A stretch of DNA of 64,000 bases from Streptomyces sp. NBC_01142 (GCF_026341125.1 NZ_JAPEOR010000002.1:1798001-1862000); one strand, 5' to 3'; shown: positions 24,556 to 34,042, counted from the first letter of the stretch. Made by a program: numbers and translations. The notes: generated from the letters alone by a model not told the origin.

Positions 24556-26853
24556 GTGGAAACATCCCAGGTGGAGCTCACCATCGGCGGGATGACCTGC
24601 GCCTCCTGCGCCGCTCGCGTCGAGAAGAAGCTCAACCGCATGGACGGCGTCAGCGCCACCGTCAACTACGCGACGGAGAAGGCGAAGATTTCCTACGCGG
24701 AGGGGACCGAGGTCGCCGATCTCATCGCCACCGTCGTGAAGACCGGCTACACGGCCGAGAAACCCCCGCCTCCCGAGCCCGCGAACGAACCCGCAGCGAA
24801 CTCCGCACCAGAGATCACGACTCCCGGGGCTCCCGAGGCCACGGACGCCGGCCCGGCTTCCCTCCGGCAACGCCTGATCGTCTCCGCCGCGCTCGCCACG
24901 CCCGTCGTCCTCATGGCGATGATCCCGGCTCTCCAGTTCGACAACTGGCAGTGGCTCTCGCTCACGCTCGCCGCCCCCGTAGCCGTCTGGGGTGCGCTGC
25001 CCTTCCACCGGGCCGCGTGGACCAACCTCCGGCACGGCGCGGCCACCATGGACACCCTGGTCTCACTCGGCACGCTCGCCGCCTTCGGCTGGTCCGTGTG
25101 GGCGCTGTTCCTCGGGGACGCGGGTATGCCCGGCATGCGCCATGGCTTCGACTTCACCGTCTCCCGCACCGACGGCGCCTCGACGATCTATCTCGAGGTC
25201 TCCGCGGGCGTGGTCACCTTCATCCTCCTCGGCCGCTACCTGGAGGCACGCTCCAAGCGGAAGGCGGGCGCAGCGCTGCGGGCCCTGCTGGAGCTGGGCG
25301 CCAAGGACGTCTCCGTACTGAGAGGCGGCACGGACGGCGGTAAGGAGGGCGGCACGTACGGCGGTACGGAAGTGCGTATCCCGGTCGACCGGCTCGCCGT
25401 CGGCGACCGCTTCGTCGTACGCCCGGGCGAGAAGATCGCCACCGACGGCACGGTCGTCGAGGGCACCTCCGCCGTCGACGCCTCGATGCTCACGGGCGAA
25501 TCGGTCCCCATGGACGTGACCGCGGGCGACCCGGTCACCGGCAGCTGCGTCAACACCGCCGGCCGCCTCATCGTCGAGGCCACCCGGATCGGCGCGGACA
25601 CCCAGCTCGCCCGGATGGCCAGGCTGGTCGAGGACGCCCAGAACGGCAAGGCCGAGGTGCAGCGCCTCGCCGACCGGATCTCGGCCGTCTTCGTCCCCGC
25701 CGTGCTGCTGATCGCCGTCGCCACGCTCACCGTCTGGCTGCTGGTGACCGGCGACCCGACCGCCGCGTTCACCGCCGCCGTCGCCGTGCTGATCATCGCC
25801 TGCCCCTGCGCACTGGGCCTGGCCACCCCGACCGCCCTCATGGTCGGTACGGGCCGCGGGGCCCAGCTCGGCATCCTGATCAAGGGACCGGAGGTGCTGG
25901 AGTCCACCCGCAAGGTCGACACCGTCGTACTGGACAAGACGGGGACGGTCACCACCGGCCGGATGCGCCTTCAGGGCGTGTACGCCGCCGAAACGGCCGA
26001 GGAGCACGAACTGCTGCGCTTCGCGGGCGCACTGGAGCACGCCTCGGAGCACCCCGTCGCCCGCGCCGTCGCGGCGGGCGCCGAGGAGCGGGTCGGCCCC
26101 CTCCCGGCCCCTGAGAGCTTCACGAACGTCCCCGGCCTCGGCGTACGCGGGGTCGTCGACGGCCACCAGGTGCTGGTCGGCCGCGCCCGACTGCTCGAGG
26201 ACGCGGGCGTGGAGCTGCCGCGCGAGCTCATGGACGCCGCAGCCGCCGCTGCCGGCCCCGGGGGGCGTACGGCCGTCTTCGCCGCCCGGGACGGCAAGGC
26301 CCTCGGCGTCCTCACGGTCGCCGACGCGGTCAAGGACACCAGCGCCGAAGCGGTCCAACGGCTGAGGGCCCTCGGCCTCACCCCCGTCCTGCTGACCGGC
26401 GACAACAGAGCGGTGGCCGCGTCCGTCGCGGCCGAGGTCGGCATCGACGAGGTGTACGCCGAGGTCATGCCCGAGGAGAAGGTGCAGGTGGTGAAGCGTC
26501 TGCAGGCCGAGGGCCGCAGCGTTGCGATGGTCGGCGACGGTGTGAACGACGCGGCCGCACTCGCCACCGCGGACCTCGGCCTGGCGATGGGTACGGGCAC
26601 GGACGCGGCGATCCAGGCCGGTGACCTCACCCTCGTACGGGGGGATCTGAGGGTTGCAGCGGACGCGATCCGTCTCGCACGTCGGACTCTGGCCACAATC
26701 AAAGGGAATCTTTACTGGGCCTTCGGCTACAACGTGGCCGCACTGCCTCTCGCGGCATCAGGCCTGCTCAGCCCCATGATCGCCGGATTCGCGATGGCCT
26801 TTTCATCCGTATTTGTGGTAACCAACAGCCTGCGGCTCCGCTCCTTCTTGTGA
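24556..26853 (+). CDS. copA: Cu(I)-exporting P1B-type ATPase CopA
   Basis: The 765-aa protein starts at GTG 24556. An N-terminal heavy-metal domain (GGMTCASCAARVEKKL at about residues 11-26) is joined by a Pro/Ala linker to the ATPase core. Core motifs are LTGES (about 313), the membrane CPC site IIACPCALGLATPTA (about 414-428), the phosphorylated Asp in DKTGTVTTG (about 460), SEHP (about 498) and GDGVNDA (about 660). Eight membrane segments are expected. CPC with the N-terminal CxxC indicates Cu(I) efflux. Control by the upstream CsoR-like site together with copZ is likely. Confidence 0.93.
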   Translation: METSQVELTIGGMTCASCAARVEKKLNRMDGVSATVNYATEKAKISYAEGTEVADLIATVVKTGYTAEKPPPPEPANEPAANSAPEITTPGAPEATDAGPASLRQRLIVSAALATPVVLMAMIPALQFDNWQWLSLTLAAPVAVWGALPFHRAAWTNLRHGAATMDTLVSLGTLAAFGWSVWALFLGDAGMPGMRHGFDFTVSRTDGASTIYLEVSAGVVTFILLGRYLEARSKRKAGAALRALLELGAKDVSVLRGGTDGGKEGGTYGGTEVRIPVDRLAVGDRFVVRPGEKIATDGTVVEGTSAVDASMLTGESVPMDVTAGDPVTGSCVNTAGRLIVEATRIGADTQLARMARLVEDAQNGKAEVQRLADRISAVFVPAVLLIAVATLTVWLLVTGDPTAAFTAAVAVLIIACPCALGLATPTALMVGTGRGAQLGILIKGPEVLESTRKVDTVVLDKTGTVTTGRMRLQGVYAAETAEEHELLRFAGALEHASEHPVARAVAAGAEERVGPLPAPESFTNVPGLGVRGVVDGHQVLVGRARLLEDAGVELPRELMDAAAAAAGPGGRTAVFAARDGKALGVLTVADAVKDTSAEAVQRLRALGLTPVLLTGDNRAVAASVAAEVGIDEVYAEVMPEEKVQVVKRLQAEGRSVAMVGDGVNDAAALATADLGLAMGTGTDAAIQAGDLTLVRGDLRVAADAIRLARRTLATIKGNLYWAFGYNVAALPLAASGLLSPMIAGFAMAFSSVFVVTNSLRLRSFL

Positions 26854-26950
26854 CTACAAATAGGTCACAAGACCTTCACAAGGAGACCTAGATCACAGAT
26901 ATTTGGGGGTAACCATTCAGGCTCCTCGGGAGTCTAAGTGGCGATGCCGC

Positions 26951-26994
26951 GAACGTCTTGGGGGACGTTCATGGGATGTCTTGGGGGACGTCCC
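26951..26994. repeat. tandem hairpins with identical TTGGGG loops
   Basis: Hairpin 1 is GAACGTC-ttgggg-GACGTTC (26951-26970). Hairpin 2 is GGGATGTC-ttgggg-GACGTCCC (26973-26994). The shared core GTCTTGGGGGACGT repeats with a period of about 23 bp. They could be RNA structures on either strand or tandem protein sites. Confidence 0.6.
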
Positions 26995-27138
26995 AGGCAA
27001 GCGTTGGCCGGGGCACGTGCCCGGGGAGCTTTGAGCGGCCCTCCCGTGCGTACGTACCCCGGCAGACCGCGTGAGGAGCTTCTGCAGCCAGCAGACGCCC
27101 GGCCGGATCCCGTGGGGGGAATCCGCTCCGGGGAAATG

Positions 27139-27190
27139 GGAAGCGCCCCGCCCGCCGACCCGTGGGGGGATCGGCAGCGGGGCGCTTTCC
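27139..27190. terminator. hairpin terminator between copA and gltA
   Basis: GGAAGCGCCCCGC (27139-27151) pairs with GCGGGGCGCTTTCC (27177-27190). It lies between convergent transcription units (rightward copA, leftward gltA). Confidence 0.65.
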
Positions 27191-27338
27191 GCTTGTCCGC
27201 ACCGGTTCGGCCGGTCAGCCGGCTACGAGACGCGGATGCGGATACGGACCGGGCCGCGAGCGAGTCGTGAACATCCCGTCGCGCGAACTGTCAGCAGGCC
27301 TGCCGGCAGGACTGCCGACAGGGCCGCCGGCAGGACTG

Positions 27339-28628
27339 TCAGCGAGCCTCGACCGGGACGAAGTCGCGCAGGACCTCGCCGGTGTAGATCTGGCGCGGGC
27401 GGCCGATACGGGAACCCGGCTCCTTGATCATCTCGTGCCACTGGGCGATCCAGCCGGGCAGTCGGCCGATCGCGAAGAGCACGGTGAACATCTCGGTCGG
27501 GAAGCCCATGGCCCGGTAGATCAGGCCGGTGTAGAAGTCCACGTTGGGGTAGAGGTTGCGCGAGACGAAGTACTCGTCGGAGAGCGCGTGCTCCTCCAGC
27601 TTGAGCGCGATGTCGAGCAGCTCGTCGGACTTGCCGAGCGCCGAGAGGACATCGTGCGCCGCCGCCTTGATGATCTTCGCCCGGGGGTCGAAGCTCTTGT
27701 AGACGCGGTGGCCGAAGCCCATCAGACGGACGCCGTCCTCCTTGTTCTTCACCTTGCGGATGAAGGAGTCGACGTCGCCACCGTTGGCCTGGATGCCCTC
27801 GAGCATCTCCAGCACCGACTGGTTGGCGCCACCGTGCAGCGGGCCCCACAGGGCACTGATGCCGGCGGAGATCGAGGCGAACATGTTCGCCTGCGAGGAG
27901 CCGACCAGACGCACGGTGGAGGTCGAACAGTTCTGCTCGTGGTCCGCGTGCAGAATCAGCAGCTTGTCGAGCGCCGAGACCACGACCGGGTCCAGGTCGT
28001 ACTCCTGCGCGGGGACCGAGAAGGTCATCCGCAGGAAGTTCTCCACGTACCCGAGGTCGTTGCGCGGGTAGACGAAGGGGTGGCCGATCGACTTCTTGTA
28101 CGCGTACGCCGCAATGGTCGGCAGCTTGGCGAGCAGCCGGACCGTGGAGAGGTGACGCTGCTTCTCGTCGAACGGGTTGTGGCTGTCCTGGTAGAACGTC
28201 GACAGCGCGCTGACCACGGAGGACAGCATCGCCATCGGGTGGGCGTCGCGCGGGAAGCCGCCGTAGAACCGCTTGACGTCCTCGTGCAGCAGCGTGTGCT
28301 GGGTGATCTCACCCTTGAAGCTCGAAAGCTCGTCGACCGTCGGAAGCTCGCCGTTGATCAGCAGGTACGCCACCTCGACGAAGGTGGACCGCTCAGCCAG
28401 CTGCTCGATCGGGTAGCCGCGGTACCGCAGGATGCCCTGCTCGCCGTCGAGGTAGGTGATCGAGGATTTGTAGGCGGCGGTATTGCCGTATCCACTGTCC
28501 AGGGTCACCAGACCGGTCTGGGCTCGGAGCTTCCCGATGTCGAAGCCCTTGTCACCGACGGTGCTGTCGACCACCGGGTAGGTGTATTCACCGTCCGCGT
28601 ACCGCAGTACTACAGAGTTGTCGCTCAC
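27339..28628 (-). CDS. gltA: citrate synthase
   Basis: The 429-aa protein is of type II citrate synthase length. It starts at GTG 28628 (VSDNSVVLRYADGEYTYPVV) behind GAGGGATGAC; the longer frame upstream is not conserved in character. The catalytic regions are visible: GPLHGGANQ (His, about residue 266), FGHRVYKSFDPRA (His, about 305) and the active-site Asp in VDFYTG (about 362). It condenses oxaloacetate with acetyl-CoA at the entry of the citric acid cycle. It stands alone, convergent with copA. Confidence 0.94.
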   Translation of the reverse strand: MSDNSVVLRYADGEYTYPVVDSTVGDKGFDIGKLRAQTGLVTLDSGYGNTAAYKSSITYLDGEQGILRYRGYPIEQLAERSTFVEVAYLLINGELPTVDELSSFKGEITQHTLLHEDVKRFYGGFPRDAHPMAMLSSVVSALSTFYQDSHNPFDEKQRHLSTVRLLAKLPTIAAYAYKKSIGHPFVYPRNDLGYVENFLRMTFSVPAQEYDLDPVVVSALDKLLILHADHEQNCSTSTVRLVGSSQANMFASISAGISALWGPLHGGANQSVLEMLEGIQANGGDVDSFIRKVKNKEDGVRLMGFGHRVYKSFDPRAKIIKAAAHDVLSALGKSDELLDIALKLEEHALSDEYFVSRNLYPNVDFYTGLIYRAMGFPTEMFTVLFAIGRLPGWIAQWHEMIKEPGSRIGRPRQIYTGEVLRDFVPVEAR

Positions 28629-28870
28629 GTCATCCCTCACCGACGTAGTGCCTCTTCTTCGAGGTGCCCTGACTGTCTCTACCATCCCCCATTTGGCTCA
28701 GGAGAGTGCACTCGGGGTCGACCATTGGGCCTATCGGCGGCACTCAGTGCCGCCAACCTGCTCATCTTGCCCCCTTCGCCCTGGTTCCGGAACTCGGGGG
28801 GTCGTTTGCCACCCCCAATGGGGTCCTGACGCGTCCCCCGGGCGGCGGAACCCGGGCGTCGGCCCGCCGG

Positions 28871-31072
28871 TCAGCCGGTCAGCCGGTGGTCGAGCGCGGT
28901 GAAGCGTCTGCCTGCGGAAACAGTGCGCACGGCCTGCCCTATCGCCTTGCGGGAGCCGACCAGCACGACGAGTTTCTTGGCCCGTGTGACCGCTGTGTAG
29001 AGGAGGTTCCGCTGGAGCATCATCCAGGCCCCGGTGGTGACCGGGATCACCACCGCCGGGTACTCACTGCCCTGCGAGCGGTGGATGGTCACGGCGTACG
29101 CGTGTGCCAACTCGTCCAGCTCGTCGAAGTCGTACGGAACCTCCTCGTCCTCGTCCGTCAGCACCGTCAGCCGCTGATCGTCCAGGTGGAGCGAGGTGAC
29201 CACGCCGACCGTGCCGTTGAAGACTCCGTTCTTGCCTTTCTCGTAATTGTTGCGAATCTGGGTGACCTTGTCGCCGACGCGGAAGACCCGGCCGCCGACG
29301 CGTTTCTCGGGGAGATCGGGACGCGCGGGCGTAATCGCCTGCTGGAGCAGGCCGTTGAGCGTGCCGGCGCCGGCGGGGCCACGGTGCATGGGCGCGAGCA
29401 CCTGCACATCGCGCCGCGGATCCAGTCCGAATTTGGCCGGAATGCGACGGGCTGCCACGTCCACGGTGAGCTTTCCCGCGTCCTCGGTCTCTTCCTCCAC
29501 GAACAGAAAGAAATCGTTGAGACCCGAAGTGATCGGCTGGACACCGGAGTTGATGCGGTGGGCGTTGGTGACGACACCGGACTGCTGGGCCTGCCGGAAG
29601 ATCCGCGTCAGCCGGACGTTCGGCACGGGGCCGCCGTCGGCAAGCAGATCGCGCAGCACCTCGCCCGCGCCGACGCTCGGCAGCTGGTCCACGTCCCCCA
29701 CCAGCAGCAGATGCGCGCCGGGAGCCACCGCCTTGACCAGTTTGTTGGCCAGAAGAAGATCGAGCATCGACGCCTCGTCGACCACCACCAGATCCGCGTC
29801 GAGCGGGCGGTCCCGGTCGTACGCCGCGTCGCCACCGGGCTTGAGCTCCAGCAGCCGGTGCACGGTGGACGCCTCGGCCCCGGTCAGCTCGGCAAGCCGC
29901 TTGGCCGCCCGCCCGGTGGGGGCCGCCAGCACTACCTTGGCCTTCTTGGCGCGGGCCAGCTCCACGATGGAGCGGACCGTGAACGACTTGCCACAGCCGG
30001 GGCCGCCCGTCAGGACCGCGACCTTCTTGGTGAGGGCAAGCCTGACAGCCGCCTCCTGCTCGGGCGCCAGCTCCGCGCCCGTACGCTCCGCGAGCCAGGC
30101 CAGCGCCTTGTCCCAGGCGACATCGTGGAAGCCCGGCATCCGGTCCTCCGCGGCCCGCAGCAGCCGGCCGAGCTGGGCGGCGAGAGAGATCTCGGCGCGA
30201 TGGAAGGGCACCAGATAGACCGCGGTGACCGGCTCCCCGCCGTCCGGGGCCGGCACCGCCTCCCGTACGACACCTTCCTCCTCACCCGCGAGCTCGGCGA
30301 GGCACTCGATGACAAGGCCGGTGTCCACCTGGAGCAGCTTCACCGAATCCGAGATCAGCTGCTCCTCGGGCAGGAAGCAGTGCCCCTGGTCGGTGGACTG
30401 CGACAGGGCGTACTGGAGGCCCGCCTTGACCCGCTCAGGGCTGTCGTGGGGTATCCCGACCGCCTGGGCGATCTTGTCGGCCGTGAGGAAACCGATGCCC
30501 CAGACATCCGCGGCCAGGCGGTACGGCTGGTTCTTCACGACCGAGATCGAGGCGTCCTCGTACTTCTTGTAGATCCGCACCGCGATGGACGTCGAGACCC
30601 CGACCCCCTGGAGGAAGATCATGACCTCCTTGATGGCCTTCTGCTCCTCCCACGCGGCACCGATCAACTTGGTCCGCTTCGGGCCGAGTCCGGGGACCTC
30701 GATGAGCTTCTTCGGCTGCTGCTCGATGATGTCGAGGGTGTCGGTGCCGAAGTGCTCAACGATCCGCTCGGCGATCCTGGGGCCGATGCCCTTGATCAGG
30801 CCCGAGCCGAGATAGCGGCGTATGCCCTGGATGGTGGCCGGCAGGACCGTGGTGTAGTTCTCCACCGTGAACTGCTTGCCGTACTGCGGGTGGGAGCCCC
30901 AGCGGCCCTCCATGCGCAGGGACTCGCCCGGCTGCGCGCCGAGCAGCGAGCCGACCACCGTGAGGAGATCGCTGCCGCGTCCTGTGTCGACGCGGGCGAC
31001 CGTGTAGCCGTTCTCCTCGTTGGCGTACGTGATCCGCTCGAGGACGCCTTCGAGCACTGCCGTGTTGGACAT
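28871..31072 (-). CDS. recD2: RecD2-type 5'-3' DNA helicase
   Basis: The 733-aa superfamily 1B helicase has an N-terminal OB-like region and tandem helix-hairpin-helix motifs (GIGPRIAERIVEHFG at about 96-110, VPGLGPKRTKLIG at about 126). The motor has Walker A TGGPGCGKSFT (about 352-362), DEASMLD (Walker B, about 436), GDVDQLPSVG (motif III, about 463) and a C-terminal AVTIHRSQGSEYP (motif V, about 665). It is the stand-alone RecD2 form, not the RecBCD subunit. The ATG start is at 31072. Confidence 0.92.
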   Translation of the reverse strand: MSNTAVLEGVLERITYANEENGYTVARVDTGRGSDLLTVVGSLLGAQPGESLRMEGRWGSHPQYGKQFTVENYTTVLPATIQGIRRYLGSGLIKGIGPRIAERIVEHFGTDTLDIIEQQPKKLIEVPGLGPKRTKLIGAAWEEQKAIKEVMIFLQGVGVSTSIAVRIYKKYEDASISVVKNQPYRLAADVWGIGFLTADKIAQAVGIPHDSPERVKAGLQYALSQSTDQGHCFLPEEQLISDSVKLLQVDTGLVIECLAELAGEEEGVVREAVPAPDGGEPVTAVYLVPFHRAEISLAAQLGRLLRAAEDRMPGFHDVAWDKALAWLAERTGAELAPEQEAAVRLALTKKVAVLTGGPGCGKSFTVRSIVELARAKKAKVVLAAPTGRAAKRLAELTGAEASTVHRLLELKPGGDAAYDRDRPLDADLVVVDEASMLDLLLANKLVKAVAPGAHLLLVGDVDQLPSVGAGEVLRDLLADGGPVPNVRLTRIFRQAQQSGVVTNAHRINSGVQPITSGLNDFFLFVEEETEDAGKLTVDVAARRIPAKFGLDPRRDVQVLAPMHRGPAGAGTLNGLLQQAITPARPDLPEKRVGGRVFRVGDKVTQIRNNYEKGKNGVFNGTVGVVTSLHLDDQRLTVLTDEDEEVPYDFDELDELAHAYAVTIHRSQGSEYPAVVIPVTTGAWMMLQRNLLYTAVTRAKKLVVLVGSRKAIGQAVRTVSAGRRFTALDHRLTG

Positions 31073-31180
31073 GATCCGACGCTACCGCCGGGGTCGGACA
31101 TCACGGAGGGCCTGTGGACAACCTGGGTCCGGGCAGAGCCCGTACCGCCGCCGTCCCATTACCGCCCCTGGACAGTCAAG

Positions 31181-31206
31181 GGGGCCCGGTCGACCGACCG
31201 GGCCCC
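31181..31206. terminator. GC-rich hairpin
   Basis: GGGGCCCGGTCG-ac-CGACCGGGCCCC forms a perfect 12-bp stem downstream of the leftward small operon ending at 31330 and upstream of recD2. It probably ends that operon. Confidence 0.6.
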
Positions 31207-31329
31207 TCGCACTCCCCCTCTGTTTCCCCCCGTTCAAGAACTCCCCGGATCCCCCCGGATCCCTCCCCGGAAGCCTTGACGCCAGATACGACCCGCGTCA
31301 CACGGAAAGGGTTGTACGACTGCGGGCAG

Positions 31330-31698
31330 TTATTTTTCCGGACTTTCGGAATACTGACGAACCGGGGCAGTCGTAGCGTTCCGCCCATGAGCGATGTCCG
31401 CCGCCGCCTCCCCCGCCGGCACCCGGGCGCCCCGGCTCTCGGCGACCCGTTTGACGTCCCGCAGGGACTCACTCAGGCACCTGGCGAGGTAGCGCAGCTC
31501 CCCGCCGGTCACGCGGCGGTCCGCCAGCAGGTCGTCGGCGTGCGCCAGAAGGTCGTCTGCCATACCGAGCTGGACACTCTCAATGGCATCCGCAACCCGG
31601 GACACCGGGCCGGTGCCGTCACCCAGGACGTAGCACGACTTCCCCTCCGCCCCGGCCCACGGCAGGAGACGCGGCAGCCCGTACGGCGGGGCACTCAT
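31330..31698 (-). CDS. small hypothetical protein, coupled pair gene 2
   Basis: ATG 31698 overlaps the stop of the gene before it (ATGA), giving 122 residues. The middle is helical and acidic (ESVQLGMADDLLAHADDLLA, then GELRYLARCLSESLRDVKRV) and the C-terminus is disordered. I do not recognise the family. The operon is divergent from an XRE-DUF397 regulator pair, an arrangement seen with many small Streptomyces genes. The larger frame upstream to 32025 is a shadow of the first gene. Confidence 0.55.
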   Translation of the reverse strand: MSAPPYGLPRLLPWAGAEGKSCYVLGDGTGPVSRVADAIESVQLGMADDLLAHADDLLADRRVTGGELRYLARCLSESLRDVKRVAESRGARVPAGEAAADIAHGRNATTAPVRQYSESPEK

Positions 31699-31976
31699 CG
31701 GCCCACCTGCACGCCATGGATCCGCTGGGGCCCGATGTCCACCCCGTGCACAGCGAGCCACAACGCGCGCCGCCTGGCCTGCTGCTGCCTCTCGTGCGCG
31801 ACGAGGTAGGGGCGGACGAGGGGGCTGTCTTCGCCTCTGGGCGGGCGTTCGCCGGTGCGGCGGACGGTGGGGCCGGCGACGTATTCGCACGAGTACGGAT
31901 ACGGGGGTGGCGACGGCGGGCGCCCCTCGAAGCATCGCAGCAGCAGCGCGACAAGGCGATCGGCGAGTCGGGTCAT
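31695..31976 (-). CDS. small hypothetical protein, coupled pair gene 1
   Basis: This is a 93-aa basic protein beginning MTRLADRLVALLLRCFEGRP. It has a Pro/Tyr-rich stretch (PPPYPYSCEYVAGPTVRRTG) and a conserved-looking end (RRRALWLAVHGVDIGPQRIH). It is unknown to me; similar short Pro/Tyr-Arg proteins occur near XRE-DUF397 genes in Streptomyces. It starts about 120 bp from the divergent XRE gene, so the two may share a promoter region. Confidence 0.55.
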   Translation of the reverse strand: MTRLADRLVALLLRCFEGRPPSPPPYPYSCEYVAGPTVRRTGERPPRGEDSPLVRPYLVAHERQQQARRRALWLAVHGVDIGPQRIHGVQVGR

Positions 31977-32103
31977 GGATATGCCTCCGGAGCAGCGCGA
32001 CTGCGTTCTGTCGCGATCTGCTCACAGAGTGGGGTCACCGATGGCTACGCTGCCAGTACCGGAGGCTTGACAGCACACCCGTCAGGTTGGGGAGTTGGTC
32101 GCA

Positions 32104-32928
32104 TTGGAGAAGAATCGTCAGCCGCGAACGCCGCGCGAGAAGTACGGCGAGGAGCTGAGACTGCGGCGGATCGCGACGGGGCTGACCCAGGAGGGGCTGG
32201 GTGAACAGGTCGTCTGTTCGCCCACACTCATCAGCCATTTCGAGGCCGGGCGGCGGCTGCCCAAACCAGATGACGCCCAGCGCATCGACCGCGTCCTGGG
32301 CACGGACGGGTTCTTCGCCCGCTGGCTCGAGAACCTGGAGGCGAAGTACGCCGACCACTTCGCGGCGGTGGCGGAACTGGAACAACAAGCCACGCTGATC
32401 CAGCAGTTCGCGCTCTCACTGGTCCCCGGTCTGCTTCAGACGGACGGCTACGCACGTGCACTGTTCCGTGCCTACCGGCCCAACCATCGGGCGGAGGAAC
32501 TTGACAGAGCCGTTGTCATTCGAACAGAGCGTGCCCGGATTCTCGACGATGCGTTGAGCCCTGTCCTGTGGACCGTGCTGGACGAGGCGGTGCTCCGACG
32601 CCAGGTCGGCGGGCCGCGGGTGACGGCGGACCAGCTGCACAAGATCGCGGGCATGGGGGAGGCGGGGCGGCTGCGGCTGCATGTGCTGCCGTTCGGAGTG
32701 GGTGCGCATGCGCTGCAAGAGGGCCTCCTCACCCTGCTGAGCTTTGAGGACTCGGCGCCAGTGGCATACGTCGAAGGGTTGTTCACCGGCCATTTGATGG
32801 ATGATCCGGCTCTGGTGAGCGCCAGCGAGACGGCTTACGCTCTTGCGCTGAGCGATGCGATGTCGCAACAGGAGTCACTGGCCCTTGTCCGGGCCGCAGC
32901 GGAGGAACACGACCATGGTCAGCAGTGA
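32104..32928 (+). CDS. XRE-family regulator with DUF5753 domain
   Basis: The 274-aa protein has an N-terminal helix-turn-helix (about residues 12-70, LRRIATGLTQEGLGEQVVCS then PTLISHFEAGRR). A DUF5753 domain follows, with the typical LVPGLLQTDGYARALF (about 105) and LRLHVLPFGVGAHA (about 195). TTG 32104 is chosen because GGGGAG at 32089-32094 is well spaced; TTG 32095 is too close. Such regulators pair with a DUF397 protein, encoded next by an overlapping start, and act as actinobacterial regulatory or toxin-antitoxin-like pairs. Confidence 0.88.
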   Translation: MEKNRQPRTPREKYGEELRLRRIATGLTQEGLGEQVVCSPTLISHFEAGRRLPKPDDAQRIDRVLGTDGFFARWLENLEAKYADHFAAVAELEQQATLIQQFALSLVPGLLQTDGYARALFRAYRPNHRAEELDRAVVIRTERARILDDALSPVLWTVLDEAVLRRQVGGPRVTADQLHKIAGMGEAGRLRLHVLPFGVGAHALQEGLLTLLSFEDSAPVAYVEGLFTGHLMDDPALVSASETAYALALSDAMSQQESLALVRAAAEEHDHGQQ

Positions 32929-33139
32929 GCACACCGTCTCCGACTCGTCCATCCTCACCGGGTGGTTCAAGTCCAGCTACAGCGGGGGCGGCCAGGGCGA
33001 ATGCCTGGAGGTCGCGTGCGGCTACGCGACTGTGCCGGTGCGGGACAGCAAGACGGTGAGCGGGCCTGCGCTGGTGTTCTCGGCGGAGGGGTGGGCGGTG
33101 TTCGTCACGGCCGTCAGGAGCGGCGAGCTGCCCGAATGA
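32915..33139 (+). CDS. DUF397 protein
   Basis: The 74-aa protein has the family hallmarks GWFKSSYSGGGQGECLEVA (about residues 16-34), VPVRDSK (about 41) and a final VFSAEGWAVFVTAVRSGEL. It overlaps the XRE gene by 14 bp. DUF397 proteins are small partners of XRE-DUF5753 regulators (WhiJ/BldB-like systems). The following IS element begins 15 bp after its stop without damaging it. Confidence 0.9.
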   Translation: MVSSEHTVSDSSILTGWFKSSYSGGGQGECLEVACGYATVPVRDSKTVSGPALVFSAEGWAVFVTAVRSGELPE

Positions 33140-33154
33140 CACTGGTACATCACC

Positions 33155-34042
33155 AACTGATGGTTTCAGAATGCCTTCCGAAGTCGGCGGAGGCAGATGA
33201 TGCCGCAGGCGAGCTCGAGCAGGCCTCGGTGGAGATCGGCTCGGCGTTCGTAGCGGATGCGGAGTCGCTGAACTGGTGAAGCCGGGCGAAGGTGCGCTCA
33301 AGGACCCAGCGGGTGCGGCCGAATCCTGAGCCGTGTGCGACGCCGCGTCGGGCGATGAGGGGCTTGATGCCGCGCTTCCACAGCAGGCGGCGGTACTTGT
33401 CGTAGTCATGGCCCCGGTCGGCGAGGAGCCGCTTGGGCCGGTTGCGGGGGCGCCCGCGCCGCCCCCGTATGCGGGGTGTCGCGTCCAGGAGCGGGATCAA
33501 CTGCGTGACGTCGTGCCGGTTCCCGCCGGTCAGCGAGACAGCCAGCGGTGTGCCACGACGGTCGACGATCACATGGTGCTTGGAGCCAGGTCGGCCCCGG
33601 TCGCCGGGCGAGGGGCCGACGTGAGCACCCTTTGAGTGCCCTGACGTGGGAGCCGTCGATCGCGGCGTCGTCCATGTCCAGCAGGCCCGTTGCCCGCAGC
33701 TCGGCGAGGAGCATCTCGTGCAGACGTGGCCAGACGCCGGCCTCGGTCCAGTTCCGCAGCCTCCGCCGAGCAGTCACGCCCGAGCAGCCCACGACCTGAG
33801 TCGGCACGTCGCGCCAGGCCATGCCCTTGCGCAGCACGTAGACGATGCCGGCCAACGCGACCCTGTCCGGCACTCGCAGCCGTCCGGGACGGCGGTGGCG
33901 TCGAGGCGGCCGCTCGGGCAACAGCGGGCCATGCGCTCCCAGAGGTCATCAGGAACAAGATCAGCAGATACCCCGCAGACCTTGCCCAGATGCATCGTCA
34001 ACCGCCAGCCGACACACCGATCTCATTCGGACATGATCAGTT
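33155..34042. mobile_element. IS5-family insertion sequence (IS427-like), decayed
   Basis: The about 888-bp element has imperfect terminal inverted repeats: the left end AACTGATGGTTTCAGAATG and the right end, read inward, AACTGATCATGTCCGAATG. It encodes a frameshifted DDE transposase on the minus strand. I could not identify a certain target duplication. Its right end coincides with the stop codon of the immunity gene. Confidence 0.8.
33166..34001 (-). pseudogene. IS5-family transposase with three frameshifts
   Basis: Segments of one transposase are recognisable in successive frames. They are LVPDDLWERMA (about 33930-33965), then RVALAGIVYVLRKGMAWRDV and DMDDAAIDGSHVRALKG (about 33620-33860, first catalytic Asp), then MIVDRRGTPLAVSLTGGNRH and LLADRGHDYDKYR (about 33280-33572), then after another shift RLRIRYERRADL...IICLRRL to a stop at 33166. 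Breaks lie near 33935, 33615 and 33272. Because there are three breaks rather than one, decay is more likely than programmed frameshifting. Confidence 0.8.

Larger units (their letters stand above)
26854..27338. other. 485-bp gap with several hairpins between copA and gltA
   Basis: No gene is well supported. An open frame from GTG 26938 to 27270 (110 codons) lacks recognisable motifs and runs through the hairpins. The gap holds two tandem hairpins with the same TTGGGG loop (26951-26994), a palindrome around GGGCACGTGCCC (about 27010-27021) and a strong terminator (27139-27190). Confidence 0.5.

Noticed and set aside
26938..27270. possible 110-aa gene between copA and gltA
   Set aside because: It has no motif and no convincing ribosome-binding site, and it runs through three hairpins and the terminator stem.
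33166..34001. programmed frameshift in the IS5 transposase
   Set aside because: At least three frame changes are needed, including one near the C-terminus, which points to decay.
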